Below, piece by piece: positions 25,953 to 34,940 of a DNA stretch of 64,000 nt (position 1 is its first letter; every line of letters starts with the position of its first letter). This DNA comes from an uncultured Clostridium sp. (GTDB taxonomy: Bacteria > Bacillota > Clostridia > Peptostreptococcales > Peptostreptococcaceae), in NCBI GenBank assembly GCA_945871955.1, contig CAMBXR010000001.1, forward strand, positions 209,140 to 273,139, written 5' to 3'. Under the pieces are notes generated by a model, which was given only the letters and a program-made list of their open reading frames with translations, did not search any database and was not told the origin of the DNA. Both the position numbers and the translations under genes were made by a program.

Positions 25953-27437
25953 CTACTCAACTTTTCCAGCATTTAGATTTTCCCAGAAATCTGCACCTTT
26001 TATTCCCAATGGTACTGGGTCGAATGTAATTTCCTCACTAGTCTTACCAGCTTTCAATTGACTTTCATAATCTTTAAAGCACTTCATAGCTATATTAGAT
26101 AAAGCAAGTATTGCTATTATGTTTAACCATGCCATTAGACCAACACCTATATCACCCATTGCCCAGGCAAGATCTGATGTTTTAACTGCACCATAGAAAG
26201 TCATTATAAGTAATACAACTTTTAATACATGAGTTGCCATAACGTTACCTTTTCCTGTTAATCTCTTAATTATATAATTAACATTAACTTCTGCTATATA
26301 ATAGTAAGCCATTAATGTTGTGAATGCAAAGAAGAATAAGGCTATAGCAACGAAAGCTGCACCAAATCCATTTATTAATGTATTAACTGCACCTTGAGTA
26401 TAAGCAGGACCTATTTGATCAACTGTATATGCTGGACCAGCATTGTATAAAACAGTTCTATCTGCATTAAAAGTAGTATAGTTGTCAGTCATTAATATCA
26501 TAAATCCTGTAGCTGAACAAACAAATAATGTATCAACATAAACTGAAAATGCTTGAACAAAACCTTGTTTTGCAGGATGAGATACTTCAGCTGCTGAAGA
26601 AGCTTGTGGACCTGTACCTTGACCAGCTTCATTAGAGTAAACTCCACGTTTTACCCCCCAAGCTATAGTAGAACCAAGTATTCCACCGAATGTAGCCTCA
26701 GCACCAAATGCTGATTTAAATATCAATGCTAAAACATGAGGTAAGTATCCAATATTAACAATTATTATAATTACTGCCATTAATATATATGCTCCACCCA
26801 TAAATGGAACTATAAATTCTGCAGCAGAACCTATTCTCTTTATTCCACCAAATATAACTACACCAACTAATATAACTAGTGCTATACCAGTTACTGTCAC
26901 ATTAACACCAAAGGCATTATTAACAGCTGCTGCTATTGAGTTTGATTGAACACCTGGAAGTAGTATACCTATAGATATAACAGTTACTATTGCAAATAAC
27001 ATACCGTACGCTTTAGCCCATCCTTTTTTACCAAATCCCTTTTCTATATAGTATGCTGGACCACCACAGTATTGACCATCATGCTTTTCTTTATATAATT
27101 GTCCTAATGTGGATTCTGCAAATGCTGAACCTGCTCCAAGGAAGGCTATTGCCCACATCCAAAACAGTGCCCCTGGACCTCCCCAAGCTATAGCTGTTGC
27201 AACACCTGCGATATTTCCAGTTCCTATACGACCTGCAAGAGCTGTACAGAAACCTTGGAAAGATGAAATACCTTCTTCAGATTTTTCACCTGCAAATAAT
27301 AAATGAACCATTTCTTTAAGATTTCTTACTTGAGAGAATTTAGTTCTAAGAGAAAAATAAATCCCAGAGCCTAAGCATAAATAAACTAGCCAGTTACTCC
27401 AAACAACATTGTTAACTGCATTAACTATGTCACTCAT
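25953..27437 (-). CDS. Sodium:alanine/glycine symporter (AGCS family)
   Basis: 494 residues, polytopic membrane protein. It imports alanine or glycine with sodium. Family landmarks are GRIGTGNIAGVATAIAWGGPGALFWMW near the N terminus (Gly-rich, within about 70-95), KRGVYSNEAGQGTGPQASSAAEVSHP in the middle, and LMAYYYIAEVN later. It is monocistronic with its own terminator. A palindrome at 27616-27629 upstream may be regulatory. Which amino acid is preferred cannot be read from sequence. AGGAGGGG precedes the ATG. Confidence 0.92.
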   Translation of the reverse strand: MSDIVNAVNNVVWSNWLVYLCLGSGIYFSLRTKFSQVRNLKEMVHLLFAGEKSEEGISSFQGFCTALAGRIGTGNIAGVATAIAWGGPGALFWMWAIAFLGAGSAFAESTLGQLYKEKHDGQYCGGPAYYIEKGFGKKGWAKAYGMLFAIVTVISIGILLPGVQSNSIAAAVNNAFGVNVTVTGIALVILVGVVIFGGIKRIGSAAEFIVPFMGGAYILMAVIIIIVNIGYLPHVLALIFKSAFGAEATFGGILGSTIAWGVKRGVYSNEAGQGTGPQASSAAEVSHPAKQGFVQAFSVYVDTLFVCSATGFMILMTDNYTTFNADRTVLYNAGPAYTVDQIGPAYTQGAVNTLINGFGAAFVAIALFFFAFTTLMAYYYIAEVNVNYIIKRLTGKGNVMATHVLKVVLLIMTFYGAVKTSDLAWAMGDIGVGLMAWLNIIAILALSNIAMKCFKDYESQLKAGKTSEEITFDPVPLGIKGADFWENLNAGKVE

Positions 27438-27615
27438 AAAACCCCTCCTAATAAAAAATTTATTCCTAAAAAAATAATATACCTAAGAGTTAAAGATATA
27501 TATTAAAGTATATTTTTTTAATTACATTCTTATAACTAAAATATAAAAACCATATATATCAATACTCTTATATAAAAAATTCTATATTTATTTCAAATGT
27601 CCTCTAATTATTTTC

Positions 27616-27629
27616 AATTTTCGAAAATT
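27616..27629. promoter_or_regulatory. Palindrome upstream of the symporter gene; CodY-like
   Basis: AATTTTCGAAAATT is a perfect 14-bp palindrome and resembles the CodY box AATTTTCWGAAAATT with the central base missing. It lies about 20 bp upstream of a possible TTGAAA -35 on minus. The remainder of the 301-bp gap is AT-rich with the spoIVA terminator. Confidence 0.3.
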
Positions 27630-27650
27630 TTCATACTATTTTATAAATAT

Positions 27651-27695
27651 AAAAAGACTAGATTTATTTTTTATTCCAATAAATCTAGTCTTTTA
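27651..27695 (-). terminator. Terminator of spoIVA
   Basis: A 15-bp stem (AAAAGACTAGATTTA at 27652-27666, complement 27680-27694) with a T-rich tail on minus. Confidence 0.85.
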
Positions 27696-27738
27696 TATTT
27701 TTAATTATTATTTTTATAAAATAATCTAATTATATACT

Positions 27739-29211
27739 TTATAGTAAAATAGTAATTATATTATTACTTCCTTCATTTATAATCTTTTGAAGAGTCTTTT
27801 GAATCTTGCATCTTATTTCCTCTGGCATAGTGTATAACTTACTTTGTAGTTGTTCTTTTACTAAATCATTCAATGATTTACCAAACATATTAGAGCTCCA
27901 TATTTCTGCAGGATTTTGCTCAAATTCTTCAAGCAAATATTTAATCATTTCTTCTCCTTGATTTTGATTTCCTACTATTGGAGATACTTCTGTTGATATA
28001 TCTGCTTTTATTATATGAAGAGAAGGCGCATTAGCTTTCAACTTGATTCCATATTGTTTACCTTGTTTAATAATTTCCGGTTCTTCTAAACTAAGTTCAT
28101 CTAGTGATGGTGCTACAACTCCATATCCTAAAGTCTTAGCATCACATAGTGCACTTTCTATCTTATCGTACTCCATTTTAACTTTAGACAATTTTGTAAT
28201 TAAGTTAAGCAATTGACAATCCCCTTCAATTTTAAATCCACTTTGCTCTTCTAATATTTCATAGAATAATTCCTGTTTAGTGCATAAATCCATGCTTATT
28301 ACACCTTCTCCAAGACTTACATCATCAACTTCACATTCTTCTAAAAAAGGTAATTCATTAAAAGCATTTGCTATATAATCTATATCTCTAATTTTATCAA
28401 TAGATGCTATTGATTGTTTTAAAGTATTAATAATATTAGTTTTAATCCAGTGATTATTATCAAGTCCTTCTACCCAATCAGGTAGATTAATTCTAATTTC
28501 AGCAAGTGGAAAATCATAAAGGACAGTCTCCATAACATCTTCAATATCATTTTCATTCATCTGCTCCACATCCATAGGTACTACAGGAACTTGATATTTT
28601 GCCTCCAAATCACTTCTTAAATATGATGTCTCTTCGCTATTAGGATATTTAGTATTTAATACTACTGCAAAAGGTTTTTTTAATGCTTTTAATTCTTTTA
28701 TTACTCTTTCTTCCGGGATAACATAGCTACTTCTTTCTATTCCTGTAACAGAACCATCTGTAATAATTACTATTCCTATTGTAGAGTGATCTTTTATAAC
28801 TTTTTTTGTTCCTATTTCTGCCGCTTTTTCGAAAGTCATAGCTTCCTTTGACCATGGTGTAGATACAAGTCTTTGCTTTCCATCTTCTTCATGACCTAAA
28901 GCACCATCAACTATGTATCCTACGCAGTCTACCATTCTGACTTTTAGAGATACAGTATCTTTAATTTTTATTTCAACACCATCAGCCGGTACAAATTTAG
29001 GCTCAACTGTCATTATGGTTCTTCCTGAACCACTTTGAGGTATCTCATCTTTCGTTCTTTCTCTTTTGAAGTCATTTTCTATATTAGGTAACACAAGGGT
29101 TTCCATAAATCTTCTAATAAAGGTTGATTTCCCTGTTCTAACAGGACCCACAACACCTATATATATGTCGCCTTGAGTTCTTTTAGCTATGTCTTCATAT
29201 ATATTATTCAT
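27739..29211 (-). CDS. spoIVA: Stage IV sporulation protein A (spore coat basement ATPase)
   Basis: 490 residues from the chosen start, matching the family length. SpoIVA is made in the mother cell, binds the forespore surface and polymerises with ATP hydrolysis to form the coat basement layer. The N-terminal P-loop reads GVVGPVRTGKSTF, followed by switch-type DCVGYIVDG; the middle and C-terminal domains are typical, and the C terminus is the hydrophobic localisation segment. The open frame extends six codons further to 29229, but AGGAGGG lies seven bases before the ATG at 29211. That ribosome site is buried in a large hairpin, described separately. Confidence 0.96.
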   Translation of the reverse strand: MNNIYEDIAKRTQGDIYIGVVGPVRTGKSTFIRRFMETLVLPNIENDFKRERTKDEIPQSGSGRTIMTVEPKFVPADGVEIKIKDTVSLKVRMVDCVGYIVDGALGHEEDGKQRLVSTPWSKEAMTFEKAAEIGTKKVIKDHSTIGIVIITDGSVTGIERSSYVIPEERVIKELKALKKPFAVVLNTKYPNSEETSYLRSDLEAKYQVPVVPMDVEQMNENDIEDVMETVLYDFPLAEIRINLPDWVEGLDNNHWIKTNIINTLKQSIASIDKIRDIDYIANAFNELPFLEECEVDDVSLGEGVISMDLCTKQELFYEILEEQSGFKIEGDCQLLNLITKLSKVKMEYDKIESALCDAKTLGYGVVAPSLDELSLEEPEIIKQGKQYGIKLKANAPSLHIIKADISTEVSPIVGNQNQGEEMIKYLLEEFEQNPAEIWSSNMFGKSLNDLVKEQLQSKLYTMPEEIRCKIQKTLQKIINEGSNNIITILL

Positions 29212-29214
29212 AAT

Positions 29215-29265
29215 AATTCCCTCCTGCATATAATTTCTTAGTTAATTATATTTCAGGAGGGAATT
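29215..29265 (-). promoter_or_regulatory. Hairpin sequestering the spoIVA ribosome binding site
   Basis: AATTCCCTCCTG (29215-29226) pairs perfectly with 29254-29265; after a 1x2 internal loop, ATATAATT (29228-29235) pairs with 29244-29251, leaving an 8-nt loop (29236-29243). In the minus transcript the 3' arm contains the AGGAGGG Shine-Dalgarno (29219-29225), so a transcript entering from gpsA would have its ribosome site closed. Directly seen; the regulatory effect is inferred. Confidence 0.75.
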
Positions 29266-29273
29266 TTTTATTA
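29245..29273 (-). promoter_or_regulatory. Putative SigE-type promoter of spoIVA inside the hairpin
   Basis: On minus, TAATAAA (29267-29273) with the ATA core of a SigE -35, a 14-nt spacer, and AATATAAT (29245-29252) resembling the SigE -10 (CATAYAAT type). The start of transcription would fall about 29238-29240, in the hairpin loop, so the SigE transcript would lack the 5' arm and leave the ribosome site free. spoIVA is SigE-dependent in other spore formers. Prediction by inspection. Confidence 0.5.
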
Positions 29274-29306
29274 CATATATATTTTTACCTTATTTAATTA
29301 AGCTTA

Positions 29307-30329
29307 TTATTTAAATAGTCCATTATTAACTACTTCTTCCATTTCGTGCTTTTTAGATCTTGTCATAAGTTCTAATACAGCTTCATTTGGATTAGCTCCT
29401 TGGTATAAAACAGAATATATAGCTTCTGTTATGGGCATATCAATATTTAATTCTCTAGATACTTTATATGCCACTTCTGTAGCTGTTATTCCTTCTACTA
29501 CCATTTGAACTTCATCTAATGTCTCTTGTAGTGATTTACCTTGCCCCATAAGTATACCTGCTCTTCTATTTCTACTATGCATACTTGTACAAGTAACAAT
29601 TAAATCGCCTATACCTGCAAGACCTGTAAAAGTATTTACATTTGCTCCCATTGCAACACCAAGTCTGCCTATTTCTGCTATTCCTCTTGTCATTAATGCT
29701 GCTTTAGTGTTATCTCCATAACCTAAACCATCACACATTCCAGCTCCAAAAGCTATAATATTTTTTAGAGCTCCACCAAGTTCTACACCTATTATATCAG
29801 GATTAGTATACACTCTAAGATGTGGACTCATAAAAATATCTTGTACTTTTTGTGCATATTCTATTTCTTCACAAGCTGCAACTAATGTTGTTGGCATAAA
29901 TTTTGAAACTTCCTCAGCATGAGAAGGTCCTGAAAGTGCTACATAAGGATTGTTTGGTAATTCCTCTTTGACTACATCTGATAATCTAAGTCCAGTGCCT
30001 TTTTCCAAACCTTTTGCAACATCAACTAAAATTTGATTTTCTTTTATAAAAGGTTTAATTTGTTTACTTACACTTCTAACTGCTTGAGATGGCACAGCAA
30101 GCACTACTATCTCACTGTCTTTTATAACTTCTTCTAAGTCATTAGATACTATTAAATCATCGGGAAAAATAACACCTGGTAAGAATTTACTATTTTCTTT
30201 TGTATCATGTATTTCTTCCACCTGGTCAACATCCCTTGTCCACATAAAAACTTGATGATTATTTTTATGTAGACTTAAAGCAAGAGCGCTCCCCCAACTT
30301 CCAGCACCTATAACGCACATTTTTTGCAT
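29307..30329 (-). CDS. gpsA: Glycerol-3-phosphate dehydrogenase [NAD(P)+]
   Basis: 340 residues. It reduces dihydroxyacetone phosphate to sn-glycerol 3-phosphate, the backbone for the acyltransferase PlsY encoded just upstream. Landmarks are the Rossmann GAGSWGSALA near the N terminus, LSGPSHAEEV, and LKNIIAFGAGMCDGLGYGDN with the catalytic Lys. The open frame extends to a GTG at 30341, but AGGTGG lies there as the ribosome site for the ATG at 30329. Last gene of DUF512-der-plsY-gpsA; spoIVA follows 95 bp downstream with no terminator visible. Confidence 0.95.
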   Translation of the reverse strand: MQKMCVIGAGSWGSALALSLHKNNHQVFMWTRDVDQVEEIHDTKENSKFLPGVIFPDDLIVSNDLEEVIKDSEIVVLAVPSQAVRSVSKQIKPFIKENQILVDVAKGLEKGTGLRLSDVVKEELPNNPYVALSGPSHAEEVSKFMPTTLVAACEEIEYAQKVQDIFMSPHLRVYTNPDIIGVELGGALKNIIAFGAGMCDGLGYGDNTKAALMTRGIAEIGRLGVAMGANVNTFTGLAGIGDLIVTCTSMHSRNRRAGILMGQGKSLQETLDEVQMVVEGITATEVAYKVSRELNIDMPITEAIYSVLYQGANPNEAVLELMTRSKKHEMEEVVNNGLFK

Positions 30330-30353
30330 AATAAACACCACCTAATACTGTAA

Positions 30354-30962
30354 TTAATTTTTCTTTTGTCCTAATTTTCTTTCAGTACCATTTAATAAAC
30401 GTTTAATATTTTCTCTATGGGTTATGGCAACTGATATAGTTAAAAATAATGTTACTAAAACTCCTTTAGTATTATGATTTATCATCATAATTATAGGAGA
30501 TAATCCAATTCCTAGTATAGATCCTAAAGATACATACTTAGTTATGGCTACTATAATTATAAAAAACCCTAAACACAATAGAGCAACTAAAGGATTCATT
30601 CCTAACATTGATCCTAAAGAAGTAGCTACTCCTTTACCTCCTTTAAATCCAAGGAATACTGGATAGTTGTGTCCTAAAACTACTGCTACTACTGCTAAAT
30701 AAGCACAAGTTGTATCATCTAAATTAGCACCATAAGCAATAAATCTTGCTATTAAAACTGATATTAATCCTTTTAAGACATCCCCTATAAAAGTTAATGC
30801 TCCTGCTTTTTTACCTAATGTTCTAAGCACATTTGTAGAACCTGCATTACCAGAGCCTTGTGTTCTTATATCAACTCCAGCAAGTCTTTTAGCAACTATA
30901 TATGAAGTTGATATATTTCCAAGAAGGTAGGCAGTTATAATTATAATTAAATAAATTAACAT
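30354..30962 (-). CDS. plsY: Acyl-phosphate:glycerol-3-phosphate acyltransferase
   Basis: 202 residues, integral membrane. It transfers an acyl group from acyl-phosphate to glycerol 3-phosphate, the first committed step of phospholipid synthesis, using the GpsA product. Motifs are GSGNAGSTNVLRTLGKKAG in the first loop, GHNYPVFLGFKGGKGVATSLG in the second, and the third near the C terminus. It lies between der and gpsA, 18 and 24 bp away, in one operon. AGGGGG precedes the ATG. Confidence 0.95.
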   Translation of the reverse strand: MLIYLIIIITAYLLGNISTSYIVAKRLAGVDIRTQGSGNAGSTNVLRTLGKKAGALTFIGDVLKGLISVLIARFIAYGANLDDTTCAYLAVVAVVLGHNYPVFLGFKGGKGVATSLGSMLGMNPLVALLCLGFFIIIVAITKYVSLGSILGIGLSPIIMMINHNTKGVLVTLFLTISVAITHRENIKRLLNGTERKLGQKKN

Positions 30963-30980
30963 ATTTACCCCCTAAAATAT

Positions 30981-32306
30981 CTATCTTCTTTTATCTTTTT
31001 CTCTGTATTCAAATTGCATTGATGTTCCTTCAAATCCAAAGTTTTCTCTTATTTTATTTTCTAAATATCTTTGATAAGAGAAGTGAGTTAATTCTTTATT
31101 GTTTATATATAAAGTTATTTTTGGTGGTTTAACACCTGTTTGTGCACCATAGTAAATTTTAAGTCTCTTACCTTTATCTGATGGTGGTTGGTTAAGCATT
31201 ACAGCTTCACCTATAACATCATTTAATTGAGATGTACTTACACGTTTAGAATGTTCTGCTGCTACTATATCAACTGTATCTAAAATTTTGCTCATTCTTT
31301 GATTAGTTTTTGCTGATACAAATAGTATTGGAGCATAGTTCATGAATGGGAACATATCTCTTATTTCATTTGTATAATTTCCAAGAGTTTTATTGTCTTT
31401 TTCTACTAAGTCCCATTTATTTATTACAAATATACATCCTTTACCTTCTTCGTGGGCAATACCTGCAACTTTTGTATCTTGTTCTGTTATACCTTCTGTA
31501 GCATCTATAACTATTAAAACTACATCTGCTCTAGATACTGCACTCATAGATCTAAGTACTGAGAATTTTTCAACTCTTTCATATACTTTACTTTTTCTTC
31601 TTATACCTGCTGTATCTATTAATAAATATTGTTGATCACCTTTTTCGAAGTATGTATCAACTGCATCTCTAGTAGTACCAGCTATTGGACTTACTATAAC
31701 CCTGTCCTCACCTAATATTTTATTAAGTATTGAACTTTTACCTGCATTTGGTTTACCAGTTATTGCAACTCTTATTATATCTTCGTTATACTCTGTATTT
31801 AATCCTTCTGGGAAGTTTTCTACTATTTCATCTAATAAATCACCAAGTCCCATAGCATTAGCACTTGATATTGGATGAGGTTCCCCAAGTCCTAATTCAT
31901 AGAAATCATATATATTATCTACTAAGTTCATATTATCTATTTTATTTACTGCTAATATAACTGGTTTATTAGTTTTTCTTAGCATTAATCCTACTTCTCT
32001 ATCTGCAGAAGTTATTCCGCTTTTTCCATCAACAACAAATACTATAACATGAGCCATATCCATAGCAAGCATTGCTTGATTTCTCATTTGAGTTAATATT
32101 ATATCGTCATTTTCAGGTTCAATACCACCTGTATCTATTAAAGTGAAGTATTTATTTAACCATTCTACCTCTGTAAATATTCTATCTCTAGTAACACCTG
32201 GTGTATCTTCTACTATAGATATTCTTTTTCCTGCTAATTTATTAAATAATGTAGATTTACCAACATTTGGTCTACCTACTACTGCAACTATGGGTCTATT
32301 ATCCAT
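30981..32306 (-). CDS. der: Ribosome biogenesis GTPase Der (EngA)
   Basis: 441 residues. Two tandem GTPase domains: G1 motifs GRPNVGKST (10-18) and GKPNAGKSS (about 183-191), with NKID and NKWD as the respective G4 motifs; a C-terminal KH-like domain binds 50S rRNA. It is needed for 50S subunit assembly. It starts 14 bp after the DUF512 gene and precedes plsY by 18 bp. AAGGAG precedes the ATG. Confidence 0.96.
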   Translation of the reverse strand: MDNRPIVAVVGRPNVGKSTLFNKLAGKRISIVEDTPGVTRDRIFTEVEWLNKYFTLIDTGGIEPENDDIILTQMRNQAMLAMDMAHVIVFVVDGKSGITSADREVGLMLRKTNKPVILAVNKIDNMNLVDNIYDFYELGLGEPHPISSANAMGLGDLLDEIVENFPEGLNTEYNEDIIRVAITGKPNAGKSSILNKILGEDRVIVSPIAGTTRDAVDTYFEKGDQQYLLIDTAGIRRKSKVYERVEKFSVLRSMSAVSRADVVLIVIDATEGITEQDTKVAGIAHEEGKGCIFVINKWDLVEKDNKTLGNYTNEIRDMFPFMNYAPILFVSAKTNQRMSKILDTVDIVAAEHSKRVSTSQLNDVIGEAVMLNQPPSDKGKRLKIYYGAQTGVKPPKITLYINNKELTHFSYQRYLENKIRENFGFEGTSMQFEYREKDKRR

Positions 32307-32320
32307 ATTAATTCTCCTTC

Positions 32321-33649
32321 CTATTTTGTCACTTTGTCTACCACGTCTATACCTTCATTTTGACATGGAACTACTTCAATATTTAATTTTTCTTCTAATT
32401 CTTTTAAAGTTATATTGTCTAAGAAAATTTCTTCATCAGCTTTCATCATAGACCTAGTTATATATAGTGTTTCACCTAAGTCTTTATCTTTTAGTTGATC
32501 AATTAAATCAGTTGCTGTTAAAAGTCCACTAACTGTTATCGTCTCACCAAAGAAATTATTTTTTATTCTATATACATTGATTTCAACGTTTTTAAACTTA
32601 TCCATTATTTTTTCAGCCATATTGCACATAAACTCGTATGCTGATTTTCCTGTTGCTATAGATACTTTTTTAGATTTATTTAATCTTTCATCATTTATAC
32701 TATCTAAATAATTAACTATTTCTGTTTCCATTTTAGTTATCATACCAACACCATCTTCAAATTGAACAAATCCTTCATACTCGTCATATTTTAATAATGG
32801 CCTTTTTGCAATAATATAAAACTCATCTGATAAAAATGCAAATCTAGTATTTAATTCTTTAAGATATTTTTCTTGAAGTTTATGAACTTGGTCAATAGTT
32901 TCTCCTGCGCTTTTTTCATCAAAAATCTCTAATTTGGCAAGATTATCTCTATATCTAGTAATACCTACTGGAACTATTGCTGCACTATGAACATAAGGGC
33001 GAAGGCTAGCTAAATCTTCTAGCGTTCTTTCTAATTCTTCTTTATCATTATATCCAGGACATAATACTATTTGGGCATTCATTTCTATACCTGCATCTGC
33101 TAATCTTCTCATTGTGTCCATTAATTTGCCTGCAAATTTGTTATTTATCATTTTTCTTCTCAGCTCAGGATTAGTAGTATGTACAGATATATTTATAGGG
33201 CTAATTCTATATCTTATTATATTATTTATATCATCTTCACTCATATTTGTAAGAGTAACAAAGTTACCTTGTAAAAAAGATAGTCTTGAATCATCATCTT
33301 TAAAATAAAGAGTTTCTCTCATTCCTTGAGGAAGTTGGTCTATAAAGCAAAATACACATTTATTTCTACAGCTTTTTGCTTTATCTATTATAGGATTAGT
33401 AAACTCTATTCCTAACTCTTCATCATAATCTTTTTCAATTTCATACAGATAAACTCTACCATTTTGTTTTTGAATTTCTAATTCAATATATTCATCACTA
33501 ATTAAAAACTTATACTGTATTATATCTTCTACTCTTTCTCCATTTATAGATAGAAGTATATCTCCTACTTCTATTCCAATTTCATCAGCTATGCTATCTT
33601 TATAAACTTTACTGATTAAATTATTTATGTTTTTTACATTAACTTCCAT
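32321..33649 (-). CDS. DUF512 radical-SAM-like protein with PDZ-like N terminus
   Basis: 442 residues. The N-terminal part (about 1-75) resembles a PDZ domain (EIGVEVGDILLSINGE); the centre holds CRNKCVFCFIDQLP, a CxxxCxxC iron-sulphur motif of the radical SAM type, and NISVHTTNPE; the C-terminal DUF512 region has the conserved SDEFYIIAKRP and ATGKSAYEF. The gene is conserved upstream of der in Clostridia, but its reaction is unknown. It is closely linked to der, so a role in translation or ribosome assembly is possible but unproved. Ribosome site GTGGTGA. Confidence 0.88.
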   Translation of the reverse strand: MEVNVKNINNLISKVYKDSIADEIGIEVGDILLSINGERVEDIIQYKFLISDEYIELEIQKQNGRVYLYEIEKDYDEELGIEFTNPIIDKAKSCRNKCVFCFIDQLPQGMRETLYFKDDDSRLSFLQGNFVTLTNMSEDDINNIIRYRISPINISVHTTNPELRRKMINNKFAGKLMDTMRRLADAGIEMNAQIVLCPGYNDKEELERTLEDLASLRPYVHSAAIVPVGITRYRDNLAKLEIFDEKSAGETIDQVHKLQEKYLKELNTRFAFLSDEFYIIAKRPLLKYDEYEGFVQFEDGVGMITKMETEIVNYLDSINDERLNKSKKVSIATGKSAYEFMCNMAEKIMDKFKNVEINVYRIKNNFFGETITVSGLLTATDLIDQLKDKDLGETLYITRSMMKADEEIFLDNITLKELEEKLNIEVVPCQNEGIDVVDKVTK

Positions 33650-33760
33650 GCTATATTTTCACCACTTTTCCTATATGTATTATCTAATTATAGATGTAAA
33701 TACATCATCTTATCATACATGATTTAAAAAAATTAGTCAACTTGTATCTATATTAATATG

Positions 33761-33786
33761 CAAAAGGTACCTACCCTAGGTACCTT
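33761..33786 (-). terminator. Terminator of the YIEGIA operon
   Basis: AAGGTACCTA (33764-33773) pairs with 33777-33786 over a CCC loop; it overlaps the stop codon of the capping-subunit gene, and TTTT follows on minus. Confidence 0.7.
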
Positions 33787-33985
33787 AATGTTTTACAACT
33801 ATAAGAATTTCATCAGAAATTTGGTGTACTATTCCGTCCACACATTTTGCCATTAACATCGCTTTATTTTGCAAATCATCATCATTATTGGCATAGAAAA
33901 TAGGACAACCTCCTGATGTATTCATATTCTTATCTGTCGTTATAACTGCCAACGTATATGAATTAATACCCACGTCTTTTCCCAT
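33785..33985 (-). CDS. Capping complex subunit for YIEGIA
   Basis: A 66-residue small soluble protein with the family pattern TDKNMNTSGGCPIFYA and a hydrophobic C-terminal strand. Its start codon directly abuts the stop of the second YIEGIA gene, implying tight coupling. The family is always found with YIEGIA membrane proteins in spore formers and is named as a cap on the YIEGIA complex; no biochemical function is established. Confidence 0.8.
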   Translation of the reverse strand: MGKDVGINSYTLAVITTDKNMNTSGGCPIFYANNDDDLQNKAMLMAKCVDGIVHQISDEILIVVKH

Positions 33986-34918
33986 TTACTCATTTTCCTT
34001 TCCTATTATACTTAAATTTTTAAGGGATAAATTTTTCCCCCTTGCACTAGCAAGTATTGGACATGATTTTACAGCTTCTATTACCTTTTTTTCATCCTTT
34101 TCCATAGGTATAAATGCTAGAAGTATTGATTGTGTGTTTGGATCCTTCCTTGGTATAGGAGTAAAAACAGGCTCATTACTTTCTCTAAGTACTCCTAACC
34201 TTGAATAAAGATTATAGCAAATTGCTTGTCTTTGACCTTGATTATTTAAAATCGATGCATTTATATAACTATTATTTTTAGGTCTTATTTCAATACCAAT
34301 ACCTTCTTTTAAATATCTTTCTCTATCTTTTTTAAGACCAATATTAGTGATACCTTGTAAACTTCCTACTTTTAATATACTTTCATTGACAAAACTAATA
34401 TCTACTATAGATACCTCTGCTATGTCACCTATACTTTGTCTTGATAGGGATTTTTTTAGAATATAAGCAATAACAAGTCCTACTATTGTACTTATAATTA
34501 ATGCTAGGTTTTCATCTACATTAAATTCTCCATCTAGTACATAAAAAACTGATACTGTTAAAAATGAAGTAACTATACACATATAATTTCTAACCTCATA
34601 TGTTCTTGCAATCTCTTCTATAAAAGAGTTTCCTCTTGGAACTAGTTGAGTTCCTTCTAGACTTTGTAGAGTATCCCTTCTATTATTTCTAACTTGTCTG
34701 AATTGTTCTGCTGCTAAAGACAAAAATGTTATAGATGTATAAGATCTATTAACTAGTGCTGGTATTAGTAATGCACCTAATGATGATGCAACAAAAGCAA
34801 GTACCATTTGAGATACAAGTATATCAGGTTGCGATGGATACTGTTTTTGGTCTAAGTTTAGCATTATTAGTCTAGACATTATTCCAATTATTATTGCTAC
34901 AAAAAATATTTTGTCCAT
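33986..34918 (-). CDS. YIEGIA-family membrane protein (second copy)
   Basis: 310 residues: an N-terminal membrane region (hydrophobic segments about 3-20, 33-60, 112-128, 137-155), and a soluble C-terminal half. The family signature appears as SFIEEIARTYEVRNY (about 97-111). It is 22 bp downstream of a diverged paralogue and contiguous with the capping subunit. The family occurs in endospore-forming Clostridia; its function is unknown. Start ATG follows AGAGGTGA. Confidence 0.82.
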   Translation of the reverse strand: MDKIFFVAIIIGIMSRLIMLNLDQKQYPSQPDILVSQMVLAFVASSLGALLIPALVNRSYTSITFLSLAAEQFRQVRNNRRDTLQSLEGTQLVPRGNSFIEEIARTYEVRNYMCIVTSFLTVSVFYVLDGEFNVDENLALIISTIVGLVIAYILKKSLSRQSIGDIAEVSIVDISFVNESILKVGSLQGITNIGLKKDRERYLKEGIGIEIRPKNNSYINASILNNQGQRQAICYNLYSRLGVLRESNEPVFTPIPRKDPNTQSILLAFIPMEKDEKKVIEAVKSCPILASARGKNLSLKNLSIIGKENE

Positions 34919-34940
34919 TTACTCACCTCTTTTATATATT

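Noticed and set aside
29215..29265. Considered a plus-strand intrinsic terminator (stem plus T run at 29264-29269)
   Set aside because: No plus-strand gene lies nearby; the arm content and placement over the spoIVA ribosome site fit a translational role better, although a termination function cannot be excluded.
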